From CAYWRO01 sp964460345 (GTDB taxonomy: Bacteria; Planctomycetota; Phycisphaerae; Phycisphaerales; UBA1924), in NCBI GenBank assembly GCA_964460345.1, contig CAYWRO010000050.1:1-26234 (forward strand): a stretch of 26,234 nucleotides of DNA, given 5' to 3'. This document shows, piece by piece, positions 18,317-25,735 of the stretch (the stretch's first letter is position 1; each line of letters begins with the position of its first letter). A program made the translations under genes and the position numbers. The notes beneath the pieces were generated by a model. The model saw only the letters and a list, made by a program, of their open reading frames with translations. It made no database searches and was not told the origin of the DNA.

Positions 18317-18924
18317 GACAGGTCCGCCTCCAGGAGCGTGCGCAGCGCCAGACGAGCACGGTGCAGACGAGTTTTGACGGCGCCGGTCGTGACCTCGAGC
18401 ACCGCGGCGGTTTCGGCCGTGTCCAGCCCCTCGATGTCGCGCAGGAGCAGGACCTCGCGATAATCTTCGGGAAGTTCGTCGATGTAAGCCCGCACCTTGG
18501 CGCGCGTTTCTTCGCGGAGCAACACGTCATCGCTCGGCGGTGAGAAAGGGCGCGGGCGCGAGGTGTGATGTCCGCGCTCGTTGAAGACGGGCAGCAGGTC
18601 GTCGATGGCGCGTTCGCGGCGGCGCTTCTGGCTGCGCAGCCGCATCAGGGCGGCGTTCACCACGACGCGGTGAAGCCAGGTCGAGAGCTTGGAGTCGCCT
18701 TTGAAGCGATCGATCGAGCGGAATGCCGACAGCAGGCCATCCTGCAGGGCGTCCTGGGCGTCGCTGTCGTTGCCCATCAGCCGCCGCGCGACCGTGAACA
18801 GCCGGCCGCCGTACTCCCGCACGATGAACTCGTAGGCATCCTCATCTCCGCTGCGGAGACGGTTTACAAGGTCTACCTCATCGGGAGGCGCCTCAAAGGT
18901 GGCGGTGTTCGGCCCATCCGACAT
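18313..18924 (-). CDS. ECF-type RNA polymerase sigma factor
   Basis: The 203-residue protein has sigma region 2 (about 20-90: DEDAYEFIVREYGGRLFTVA, DAQDALQDGLLSAFRSIDRF and STWLHRVVVNAALMRLRSQK). A linker (about 100-135) follows, then region 4 (YIDELPEDYREVLLLRDIEG, GLDTAETAAVLEVTTGAVK and TRLHRARLALRTLL). It directs RNA polymerase to a set of promoters and is probably held by the anti-sigma factor encoded in the next, overlapping gene. I start at the ATG at 18924, where MSDGPNTATF begins; a longer frame to 19005 looks non-coding. Promoters of its own operon and of the SGNH hydrolase are the most likely targets, since such systems usually autoregulate, but I could not identify a promoter motif with confidence. 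Confidence 0.94.
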   Translation of the reverse strand: MSDGPNTATFEAPPDEVDLVNRLRSGDEDAYEFIVREYGGRLFTVARRLMGNDSDAQDALQDGLLSAFRSIDRFKGDSKLSTWLHRVVVNAALMRLRSQKRRRERAIDDLLPVFNERGHHTSRPRPFSPPSDDVLLREETRAKVRAYIDELPEDYREVLLLRDIEGLDTAETAAVLEVTTGAVKTRLHRARLALRTLLEADLS

Positions 18925-19106
18925 TGCAAAGAGCGTAGCGCGGCCGGGCACGCCGGGGCTACAGGACCATGAACGTCGTCTGGCTGGGGGGCAGAGGCAG
19001 GTCATACGAGGTTTGGATGCCGGGTCTGCGGGGAAGTTCCCCGAGGAAAAGATTGCCGCAGCAGGGCGGCGGACAAGGCTAAGCCCCCACCCGCCGGTCC
19101 GCCCGT

Positions 19107-19967
19107 TCAGCCGACCCCCGCCTCAACGGCCGCCGCGGCGGGAGGGGCCGGCCAATGGTCGGGGGGCGGAAGCCGCAGGTAGCGGGCCAGGCGGGGGGCG
19201 CCGATGTAGAAGGGGATCGTGTCAAGAAGGGCCGCCACGGCCTTGAAAGCGTACCCGGCGGCGATGAAGACAAACAGTTGAGGCCAGATCGGCAGGTCGT
19301 CACGGACGGGCAGGGCGTGGGCGATGAAGTGGGTGATCAGGATGACGGAGATTGTGTCGACGAGCTGGCTGACCAGGGTTGAGCCGTTGTTGCGCAGCCA
19401 GAGATGCTTGCCATGCGTGATGTGCTTCCAGAGGTGGAAGACATGGACGTCGACGAACTGGGCCGCGAGGTAGGCGATCATGCTTGCCAGCACGGCGCCG
19501 AACGCGAGGGCCCGGATTTCAAAGAAGACGGGCAGGCGGCCTGCCTGATCAATGGCGATCTTGCCGGTTTCGGCATCCAGTCTTTCGAAGCCGGGCAGGG
19601 CGCCGCCAAGCCAGAGCATGGCGACCACCCAGATATTCAGCAGCAACCCCACCCAGACGACGCGGCTGGCGCGGGCACGGCCGTAGAGCTCGCTGATGAA
19701 ATCCGTGCACAGGAAGGTGATTGGATACGGCAGCACCCCCACGGCCACGGCAAAGACGAGCGGCACGCCGCCGACGGTCGTCCCGGTATCGAACAGCTTG
19801 ATGAAGCGGCTGATCCCGAGAATGTTGAGCATGGCCAGCGTGCCGAGAAACAGGCCGGCCAGCACAAGGAAAACCGTCTCACGCCGGCGGTAGAGCGTGA
19901 GGGCGTCCAGCCGCGGCAGGTCGGGGTAGTCGTGTTGGATGGAGGGGAGCGCGGCGGCGTCGGACAT
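19107..19967 (-). CDS. yhhQ: Queuosine precursor transporter, YhhQ/VUT family
   Basis: The 286-residue inner-membrane protein has about six helices. Family motifs visible are LAMLNILGISRFIKL early, the strongly conserved GVLPYPITFLCTDFISELYGRARA, QFVDVHVFHLWKHITHGKHLWLRNNGSTLVSQLVDT, and the final FVFIAAGYAFKAVAALLDTIPFY. The YhhQ/VUT family imports 7-cyano- or 7-aminomethyl-7-deazaguanine for queuosine in tRNA. A non-homologous tail (PPAAAAVEAG) follows. A start extension of about 30 residues carries a predicted soluble N-terminus. The gene is isolated, with no queuosine synthesis genes in the window. No ribosome site is clear before the ATG at 19967. Confidence 0.9.
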   Translation of the reverse strand: MSDAAALPSIQHDYPDLPRLDALTLYRRRETVFLVLAGLFLGTLAMLNILGISRFIKLFDTGTTVGGVPLVFAVAVGVLPYPITFLCTDFISELYGRARASRVVWVGLLLNIWVVAMLWLGGALPGFERLDAETGKIAIDQAGRLPVFFEIRALAFGAVLASMIAYLAAQFVDVHVFHLWKHITHGKHLWLRNNGSTLVSQLVDTISVILITHFIAHALPVRDDLPIWPQLFVFIAAGYAFKAVAALLDTIPFYIGAPRLARYLRLPPPDHWPAPPAAAAVEAGVG

Positions 19968-20011
19968 GGCCGGATGATACAGGGATCTGCGCCCGGCGGT
20001 CTTTGCTTTTC

Positions 20012-20044
20012 GCTGAATCGGCCGGCTTATCGGCCCGGCTCAGC
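20012..20044 (-). promoter_or_regulatory. Stem-loop in the yhhQ upstream region
   Basis: GCTGA (20012-20016) pairs with TCAGC (20040-20044), and inside it GGCCG (20020-20024) pairs with CGGCC (20031-20035). It lies 45 bases upstream of the yhhQ start codon on the minus strand. Queuosine transporters are often controlled by preQ1 riboswitches, but this element lacks the preQ1-I pattern I know, so it may be an unrelated leader structure or DNA chance. Confidence 0.3.
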
Positions 20045-20189
20045 AGGTCCCGACGGTGGGCTTTGACGACTGGATCGCTCTTTGCGCCTGGGAAAGCTCC
20101 GGCGTGGTGGAAAGCCGCGTAACGGCATCAATGGCCGCAGGCAGAGCGCCGATTGTGAAAGCAGGAGGCTTGGCGAGGGTGGATTGACC

Positions 20190-20918
20190 ATGGCGCAACA
20201 CACCGGCATAAGGCTCGGAGCATGGCCCGCGCTGCACCGGGCAACGCCGCGGCGGCGGGGCGGATTCACGCTGATCGAGCTGATGATGGTGATGAGCGTC
20301 ATCGCCATTCTGGCGACGATGGCGATGCTCATGATGAGGTTCGCCGGCAGCGACGTCCGGGCGACCGTCTACAACGCCAACCGCCGCATTCTGCAGGACC
20401 AGGTCACGCGCTACCGGGCTGATCATGGGAGGGACCCGTCACCCGATCGCTTCCGCGAGCAGATGACGATGGCCACCAACAAGAAGGGCGAGGTGGCGGC
20501 TCCGGGCACGCCCGGCTACCCGTACGGGCCCTATCTCAAGAACATCCCGACAAACCCGTACACGGGCGGTTCGTCGGTTGGGGGAGACATTTCGTCCGAC
20601 TGGAACGTCTCTGCCCTGACCGGCGATGCCGACGCCTTGTCCTCGCTGTCGCGGCGGCACATGTCACAGTTGTACGCGGCCGCGGCAGACTACTTCGATG
20701 AGCGAGGATCCTTCCCGGCTTCGCTGGATGCTCTCAAGGGAGCGTACATTGAGGAGAAAACCTTCCAGGTGGTGGTCGTCAGCCCGCGCACCGGACACGC
20801 GTTCAGCTATGCCCCGGCGGAAGCCACCCAGGGTGACGCCGTGCTGATCCAGGAGACGGGGGGCGCTGCCAACCTGCTGGTCTGCTACGCGGACGGCCGC
20901 ATCGAGGAAGGATCCTGA
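20190..20918 (+). CDS. Type IV pilin-like / type II secretion prepilin
   Basis: The 242-residue protein has a class III signal peptide. A basic leader (to RRRGG) is cleaved after Gly, leaving a mature start FTLIELMMVMSVIAILATM with Glu at +5, followed by a hydrophobic helix. The rest is soluble: ILQDQVTRYRADHGR, with a second section from about 165 (SRRHMSQLYAAAADYFDERGSFPASLDALKG) that resembles a repeated pseudopilin fold. The proline/glycine segment PGTPGYPYGPYLKNIPTNPYTG is characteristic of GspG-like pseudopilins. Such proteins are exported by prepilin peptidase and assembled into a pilus or pseudopilus. It is alone here, with no assembly ATPase or peptidase gene nearby. The ATG at 20190 lies 23 residues before the cleavage site. 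Confidence 0.88.
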   Translation: MAQHTGIRLGAWPALHRATPRRRGGFTLIELMMVMSVIAILATMAMLMMRFAGSDVRATVYNANRRILQDQVTRYRADHGRDPSPDRFREQMTMATNKKGEVAAPGTPGYPYGPYLKNIPTNPYTGGSSVGGDISSDWNVSALTGDADALSSLSRRHMSQLYAAAADYFDERGSFPASLDALKGAYIEEKTFQVVVVSPRTGHAFSYAPAEATQGDAVLIQETGGAANLLVCYADGRIEEGS

Positions 20919-20978
20919 TCGGGTGGTGGACCCGGTACGTGGCCGTGCTCCTCAGGCCGGGCTCGCTACGATCCCCGG

Positions 20979-21728
20979 ATGAGCCAACCAGCGGGAACAG
21001 CCGAGGCGGAGCCCAGGCACACGGGCAAGGGAAAGGGGAAGGGGAAAAGGGCCGAGCCGATCGCAGAGGCGTTGCTCGCCGCGGCCGCCCCAGCCGTGGA
21101 AGCGATGCTCATTTGCACCGAGCGGCCGTTGCCCGCCACCCGGATTGGGGAGGCGCTGGTCGCCGCGGGGCAGATTAAGCCGGAGGACGCGGCGGGCGCG
21201 GATCGCGTGGCCGCGGCGTGCATCGAGCGACTCAATCAGGAGTACGAGCGGGCGGGGCGGGCGTTTCGCGTCGATGCGGTCGCGGGCGGCTATCGCGTGA
21301 TGACCGTGCCGGAGCAGGCGGCGGCGGTCGCGGCGATTCGCGGCGCGCAGGCACGGACGGCGCTGTCGCGGGCGGCCGTGGAGACGCTGGCGATCATCGC
21401 GTACAAGCAGCCCTTGACGCGCGCCTCGCTGGAGGCGATCCGCGGCGTGGCGTGCGGTGAAATTTTGCGGTCGCTGATCGATCGGCGGCTGGTCACGATC
21501 GCCGGCCGCGCGGAGGAGCCGGGGCGTCCCATGCTGTATGGCACGACCAAGCGGTTCCTGGAGATTTTCGGGTTGGCCTCGCTGAAGGATTTGCCGTCGG
21601 TCGAGGAGTTCCGGGCTCGGGCGGCGGAACGGGACGACGATGAGGGGGGCGAGCGAGAGCAACCTGCCCCGGCTGCCGAAGAAGGCGAGCCGGAGCGTCA
21701 GCCGGAAGCACCGGAAGCGGTGACCTGA
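20979..21728 (+). CDS. scpB: Segregation and condensation protein B
   Basis: ScpB is the winged-helix partner of ScpA and SMC in the bacterial condensin that organises the chromosome. The 249-residue protein shows the family pattern: AVEAMLICTERPLPATRIGEAL at the start of the core (about 41-60), RAFRVDAVAGGYRVMT, then LSRAAVETLAIIAYKQPLTRASLEAIRG, the section DRRLVTIAGRAEEPGRPMLYGTTKRFLEIFGL and a DLPSVEEF motif. An N-terminal lysine-rich tail (GKGKGKGKR, about 16-24) and an acidic, disordered C-terminus are extra. scpA is not adjacent. The gene follows the prepilin by 60 bases. Confidence 0.94.
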   Translation: MSQPAGTAEAEPRHTGKGKGKGKRAEPIAEALLAAAAPAVEAMLICTERPLPATRIGEALVAAGQIKPEDAAGADRVAAACIERLNQEYERAGRAFRVDAVAGGYRVMTVPEQAAAVAAIRGAQARTALSRAAVETLAIIAYKQPLTRASLEAIRGVACGEILRSLIDRRLVTIAGRAEEPGRPMLYGTTKRFLEIFGLASLKDLPSVEEFRARAAERDDDEGGEREQPAPAAEEGEPERQPEAPEAVT

Positions 21729-21816
21729 GGGACGCCCACCGCCGGCCATCGCGCCGAGCCCATCCCTCCGTCGCGCCTGCTGAGAGGGCGCGGCAGACAG
21801 ACCGAAGGGAGTGATG

Positions 21817-23091
21817 ATGAGCAATCAGCAGATGACCCGTCGAGAAGCGAACCGTTGGCTTGCGGCGGCCGCGGCGGGCGCGTGGACGGCGCCCATGATA
21901 CTGAACGGGCGCGCCGGCGCTGCGCAGCCCGCCGGGCGACGGGCCTCCGGACCGAAGTCGATCCTGGACGAGGTGATTACGCCCGGGCGGGAGCATGACT
22001 GGACGTTCCGGTCCACGGTGAACATCAACATCCTTGACCGGAAGGACCGCAACGGCATGCCGGCCGGCGAGTTGCTGCAGTTCACGCAGGCGACGGTGGT
22101 CTACCCGGTGCTCTACGGCAGCGCCTCGCACGAGGTCGACACGGACAATGTGAAGGGAGAGTTCCGCCTCAATGACCGGACGGTGGATTCGTCCGTCGAG
22201 TTTTCCGACACCTATCAGGCGGGTGCGCGGTACGGGCGGTGGGCGATGAAGGAAGGCCGGGGGCGCGAGGTGGAGTTGCAGGTCGAGATTCCGATGACTT
22301 CGTGGGAGACGAAGTTCAATGAGCGTCTCGCCGCGCGCGTCGAGTGGCCGACAACGTGGTCTCAGACGGCGCAGACGGCGTTGACGGCTCAGACCTACAT
22401 CAACCCTGCCGATCGCACGATCACGGAACTGGTCAAAGAATGGACCAACGGCAAGGACCCGAAGTCCATCAAGCCGGTGCAGCTTGCCAAGTGGCTCGCC
22501 GGACAGGTGCAGGAGCTCATGCAGGTCAACGGCGTGGGGTTCACCACCGCCGACAACGGCTTGATCGAGGGGATCGAGGTTCGCGATGCGGGCCGATCGG
22601 CGCAGGAGGGGGAAGGCACGATCCACGACATGACGTGTGTGCTGTGTGCCGTCTACCGCGCGGCCGGTCTGCCGGCACGCCCGGTGATCGGGTGGGACGT
22701 CAGCGAGTCAAAGGGCGACGACAACTTCCTGTCCCGCAAGGGGGGCGGGGATTCAGCCCTCCGCTCCTGGGTCGAGTTCTGCCTGTATGACGAGGACGCC
22801 CAGAAGGAAGCCTGGATCCCGGTGGACATCTACAAGATCCGCAACCGCTCGAGCCGCATGCGCAGCATGGACGAGAAGTGGAAGTACTTCGGCGAGCACG
22901 ACGAACTTGACGACGTCATGCCGATTGCGTTCCACTTCCACCCGCCGGTGGCGGGCGTCGTTGCGCACGGCTCTCCCGTGCTGTACGGCTGGTTTACCAC
23001 GCCGACGTATCAGCAGGCGGAGCAGTTCGTCCGTTTCAGTTCGATCACCACGCCGAAGCGGGCGAACGATCGGCGTCGGCGCGGGCGCTGA
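21817..23091 (+). CDS. Exported transglutaminase-like protein, catalytic Cys and His apparently replaced
   Basis: The 424-residue protein has a Tat-like signal (TRREANRWLAAAAAGAW, residues 7-23) with a twin arginine, then a mature region with a beta-rich N-terminal half (about 60-200). The C-terminal half carries the transglutaminase-like (PF01841) signature: GTIHDMTCVLCAVYRAAGLPARPVIGW (267-293) and RSWVEFCLYDEDAQKEAWIPVD (316-337). In active members a Cys stands fifteen residues before the Gly of GxPAR and a His two before the WVE. Here these positions are Ile269 and Arg316, while Asp337 is kept. Cys274 and Cys277 are near but shifted. The protein is therefore probably a catalytically inactive relative acting by binding, or it uses a relocated cysteine. 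I start at ATG 21817, with GGGAG five bases upstream; a GTG at 21811 and an ATG at 21814 are alternatives. Confidence 0.85.
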   Translation: MSNQQMTRREANRWLAAAAAGAWTAPMILNGRAGAAQPAGRRASGPKSILDEVITPGREHDWTFRSTVNINILDRKDRNGMPAGELLQFTQATVVYPVLYGSASHEVDTDNVKGEFRLNDRTVDSSVEFSDTYQAGARYGRWAMKEGRGREVELQVEIPMTSWETKFNERLAARVEWPTTWSQTAQTALTAQTYINPADRTITELVKEWTNGKDPKSIKPVQLAKWLAGQVQELMQVNGVGFTTADNGLIEGIEVRDAGRSAQEGEGTIHDMTCVLCAVYRAAGLPARPVIGWDVSESKGDDNFLSRKGGGDSALRSWVEFCLYDEDAQKEAWIPVDIYKIRNRSSRMRSMDEKWKYFGEHDELDDVMPIAFHFHPPVAGVVAHGSPVLYGWFTTPTYQQAEQFVRFSSITTPKRANDRRRRGR

Positions 23092-23100
23092 GCAGCGGTT

Positions 23101-23526
23101 TTACAGATCCCAGTCCCGCAGGATGCGCTCGGTCTCTTCCTTGTGCGCGGTTTCGTCGCGCACCATGTCCTCAAGCTGCACCTGGAGGCCCTTGAAGCCG
23201 AGCTCTTCGGCCTGCTGTGCACGCAGCGTGTACCGCTTGACGGCCTCGGTCTCCGCGTTGACGATCTCCTGCAGCAGTTGGCGATTCGTCGAAGCCGGCG
23301 CGACGGGCATGGGCTGCATCGTCGGCTCGCCCCCCATCGCAACGATCTTGTTGGCCAGGTACTTGGCGTGCGCGGTCTCGTCCGGGATCTCGGCCTCGAA
23401 GAAGGCGACGAGTTGGGGCCGATACGGGCCCGTCACCTTCGCCGCGTAGATCGCGTACTGGATGATTGCCGACAGTTCGTAGGCAAGGTCTTCATTGAGT
23501 GCAGCGATCAGGTCGTCCTTTGTCAT
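23101..23526 (-). CDS. Ferritin-like diiron protein (bacterioferritin/rubrerythrin-like four-helix bundle)
   Basis: The 141-residue protein is a four-helix bundle with two ExxH pairs. DETAHAKY (Glu50, His53) and DETAHKEE (Glu125, His128), together with Glu17 and Glu92 or Glu94, give the complete set of diiron ligands. It starts MTKDDLIAALNEDLAYELSAIIQYAIYAA, the hallmark of small ferritin-like proteins that bind and oxidise iron or scavenge peroxide. It lacks a rubredoxin domain and haem-binding Met is not evident, so I do not call it bacterioferritin proper. The gene converges on the transglutaminase-like gene (nine bases between stops) and follows the desaturase on the same strand by 45 bases. 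Confidence 0.85.
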   Translation of the reverse strand: MTKDDLIAALNEDLAYELSAIIQYAIYAAKVTGPYRPQLVAFFEAEIPDETAHAKYLANKIVAMGGEPTMQPMPVAPASTNRQLLQEIVNAETEAVKRYTLRAQQAEELGFKGLQVQLEDMVRDETAHKEETERILRDWDL

Positions 23527-23571
23527 GCGGAGTCCCTCGAGTTTTGATAGCGCGCGGCCAGGCGTTGCAGC

Positions 23572-24594
23572 TCAGCGAGCCCGCTTGGCCATGATGCGTT
23601 CCTGCGACGGCACACGGATGTTCCAGGCAAGGCCGACCCTGGCCATCAGCCAGATCAGGATCCAGCTTGCGTCGACCTGCCACCAGCGCAGCCCGTGGCG
23701 GGCGCTCGTGGGGAAGGCATGGTGGTTGTTGTGCCATCCCTCGCCGAGGGCGAGCACGCCGACGATCGGGTTGTTGCGGCTCTCATCGTGGCTGCGGAAG
23801 GGCCGGCTGCCCCAGATGTGGCAGATGGAGTTCACGCTCCATGTCACGTGATGGATGAGCAGGATGCGCACCAGGCCGCCCCACAGGAAGCCGAGCAGAG
23901 CGCCGGTCCATGACAGCGTAACCAACCCGCCGATCGCGGCCGGGATGACGAGCCCGAGCAGCACCCACAGGGGAAACAGTTGGCTCAGCACGCGCACCAG
24001 CCGGTCCTTCTTCAGGTCCGGGATGTAGCGGTCCAGGTCGGACGGCATGCGCTCGAAGAGCCAGCCTGCGTGGGCGCGCCAGAAGCCGCGCATGACGTTC
24101 ACGATGCCGCCGCCGTGCGAATGCGGCGTATGCGGATCTTCGTCCGTGTCGCTGTGCTGATGGTGTTTCCGGTGGAACGCCACCCAGCGGGTGATCGGCC
24201 CCTCGACGCTCATGGAGCCGAGGACGCCGAGGATCGCCGTCATGACGCGACCGGTCTCGAAAGACTTGTGCGTGAACAACCGGTGATAGCCCACGGTGAC
24301 GCCGAAACCCGTCAGCAGGTACATGACGGCCATGAGCGTCAGTTCGACCCACGTCAGTCCCCAGCCCCACATCAGCACCATCGCCGCGATCAGTCCGGCC
24401 AGCGGCACGAGGATGGCCAGCAGATTCACAATGCGCTGGCCGAGCGGCATCACGTGATCATGGTCATGTTCATCGGCCGGGGTGTGGGCGGCCGGCCCGC
24501 CGCGGGCGGCCTGGTCGGCCTTGGGGGCCTGAACCTCGACGGCGCTACGCAAGCCTGTCAGCGCGCCGTGCGGCTTGGAAGCAATGTTCGACAC
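23572..24594 (-). CDS. Acyl-lipid/acyl-CoA desaturase (delta-9 type)
   Basis: The integral-membrane diiron enzyme introduces a double bond into fatty acyl chains and controls membrane fluidity. The 340-residue protein has all three histidine boxes: HRLFTH (104-109), HRKHH (141-145) and HNNHH (288-292). It also has SHxDxxRNNPIVGVLALGEGWHNNHHAF at the C-terminal part and four hydrophobic helices in pairs (about 57-77, 84-102, 205-225, 232-250). The N-terminal 50 residues are variable and carry a His/Asp-rich segment (EHDHDHV). The start is GTG at 24594, with AAGGGA seven bases upstream. It lies downstream of the RRM protein gene on the same strand, separated by a long stem-loop. Confidence 0.93.
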   Translation of the reverse strand: MSNIASKPHGALTGLRSAVEVQAPKADQAARGGPAAHTPADEHDHDHVMPLGQRIVNLLAILVPLAGLIAAMVLMWGWGLTWVELTLMAVMYLLTGFGVTVGYHRLFTHKSFETGRVMTAILGVLGSMSVEGPITRWVAFHRKHHQHSDTDEDPHTPHSHGGGIVNVMRGFWRAHAGWLFERMPSDLDRYIPDLKKDRLVRVLSQLFPLWVLLGLVIPAAIGGLVTLSWTGALLGFLWGGLVRILLIHHVTWSVNSICHIWGSRPFRSHDESRNNPIVGVLALGEGWHNNHHAFPTSARHGLRWWQVDASWILIWLMARVGLAWNIRVPSQERIMAKRAR

Positions 24595-24631
24595 TGGCGA
24601 GTCCCTTCGTCGCGAAAATCCTGCAAAAGCA

Positions 24632-24698
24632 GAGAACCCCCCGCCCCACCTGTCACCGGGAAGTTAAGCCCGAAGACAAGTGGGGACGGAGGGTTCTC
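24632..24698 (-). terminator. Long branched stem-loop between the RRM and desaturase genes
   Basis: Arm 24632-24649 pairs with 24680-24698 with one mismatch and one bulge (about 17 base pairs). Inside it, TGTC (24651-24654) pairs with GACA (24675-24678), and CGGG (24657-24660) with CCCG (24669-24672). It begins about 28 bases after the stop of the RRM protein gene and ends 38 bases before the desaturase GTG, both on the minus strand. On that strand the stem is followed by a T-containing stretch (CTGCTTTTGC), so it may terminate the RRM transcript. It could also be a leader of the desaturase mRNA. Confidence 0.65.
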
Positions 24699-24725
24699 GT
24701 AAAGGTCAATCATCTCGAGCAGAGC

Positions 24726-25082
24726 TTACCAGCCGCCGCGTGAACGCCCACCGCCGCCGCCGTACCCGCCACCACCACCGCCGCCGCCGTAGCCGCCGCG
24801 GCCGCGACCGCCGCCGCCGCCACCGAAGCCGCCGCTGCGGGGTTCACGAGGCTTGGCCTCGTTGACCTTGATGTTGCGGCCGCCGACGTCCTTGCCGTCA
24901 AGTTCGCTGATGGCCTTGCGGGCGCCGTCATCGTCCATCTCGACGAAGCCGAAGCCCTTGGGACGACCCGTGTCGCGATCCATGATCAGCGCGACATCCG
25001 TCACCTGGCCGTACTGGCTGAACAGGTCCTGCAGTTCCGCCTGGCTGGTGTTGTACGAGAGATTTCCGACGTAGAGCTTCAT
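24726..25082 (-). CDS. RNA-binding protein, RRM with glycine-rich tail
   Basis: The 118-residue protein has one RNA recognition motif: RNP-2 is LYVGNL (residues 3-8) and RNP-1 is KGFGFVEM (42-49). The helices NTSQAELQDLFSQYGQV and DDDGARKAISELDGKDVGGR complete the fold. From about residue 85 it is nearly all Gly, Arg and Tyr (RGRGGYGGGG and GRSRGGW at the end), a disordered tail seen in cold-induced RNA-binding proteins of cyanobacteria and planctomycetes. It probably binds mRNA and may aid translation in the cold. I start at ATG 25082, with GGGAGAG five bases upstream; the longer frame to 25154 has no such support. It is followed on the same strand by the desaturase, a gene type that is often cold-induced. 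Confidence 0.93.
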   Translation of the reverse strand: MKLYVGNLSYNTSQAELQDLFSQYGQVTDVALIMDRDTGRPKGFGFVEMDDDGARKAISELDGKDVGGRNIKVNEAKPREPRSGGFGGGGGGRGRGGYGGGGGGGGYGGGGGRSRGGW

Positions 25083-25098
25083 TCGAGCTCTCCCAAGT

Positions 25099-25134
25099 CC
25101 CGAAAGTTTCTCAATCCGCGCGTAGACCTTCGGG
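25099..25134 (-). promoter_or_regulatory. Possible 5' leader hairpin of the RRM protein gene
   Basis: CCCGAA (25099-25104) can pair with TTCGGG (25129-25134) around a 24-base loop. It lies about 17 bases upstream of the RRM gene start and its ribosome site. Cold-shock mRNAs often have structured leaders, but the stem is only six base pairs, so the call is weak. Confidence 0.25.
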
Positions 25135-25297
25135 GGGGATCTATGTCGGAACATCGGCGAGCGGCGCGGACACAGTTGCCCGGCCGGGTCGCCTCAAGCC
25201 GGAAATGCTAGGCAGCCCCCAACCGCGGCGGTCAAGGCGGTCGCCGCCGGGTCGGGTCAAGGGCAACATGCCATGGACTGGCGCCGAGCGCGCTGGC

Positions 25298-25573
25298 TCA
25301 GCCCGCCTGTCGCAACTGAAGCCTGGACTCACCATCGCCGGCTTCTTCCAGGCCGAGTTCGAGCGTCTCAAGGTGATCGGCCAGCGATCGATTCACCGCC
25401 AGCACCGTGCGTCCTTCGTGCTCGTAGGTCAGGTCGTCCGCCTCCACCTGGCCGACGCCGAGCCCGAGGCTGTTTTCCTGCGGAATCAGCCGCAAAACAG
25501 CGTCTTCCGGGGCGTTCACGCTTTCAAGCGTGGCGGCCATGTGCTTCGTCGCCTCATCGGTGACGGTGAACAT
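25298..25573 (-). CDS. HesB/IscA-like small protein without cysteines
   Basis: The 91-residue protein starts MFTVTDEATKHMAATLESVN and continues with VLRLIPQENSLGLGVGQV, DDLTYEHEGRTVLAVN and LELGLEEA. The spacing of these elements resembles the HesB/IscA fold, whose members carry Fe-S clusters on three cysteines. Here there is no Cys at all, so it cannot hold a cluster in the usual way. Cys-less HesB-like domain proteins occur elsewhere in bacteria and their function is unknown. The start at 25573 is strongly supported by AAGGAG six bases upstream. The gene is transcribed divergently from the structured region to its right. Confidence 0.72.
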   Translation of the reverse strand: MFTVTDEATKHMAATLESVNAPEDAVLRLIPQENSLGLGVGQVEADDLTYEHEGRTVLAVNRSLADHLETLELGLEEAGDGESRLQLRQAG

Positions 25574-25735
25574 GGGTGACTCCTTCTGTTTGATTTCCCG
25601 GTGACGTGAATGCGCCCGCGCGAGCGCGTGTGGCACTGTAGCGCCCCCGTCCCGCGACGCGGTGAATCGCCGCGGAATCGACACGGAGCGCCGGACAGCG
25701 CTCGGCGGGATCGGGTAAAGAACGGGCATCGGTGC
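25574..25735. other. Intergenic stretch with no recognised element
   Basis: This stretch lies between the HesB-like gene start and the first hairpin of the structured region. It contains several short GC-rich palindromic pieces (for example around 25640-25720), but none I can assign to a promoter, operator or terminator with confidence. It presumably holds the HesB-like gene's promoter. Confidence 0.4.

Noticed and set aside
19968..20189. preQ1 riboswitch upstream of yhhQ
   Set aside because: Expected from function, but the characteristic preQ1-I loop and A-rich tail are not present; only a plain two-part stem was found.
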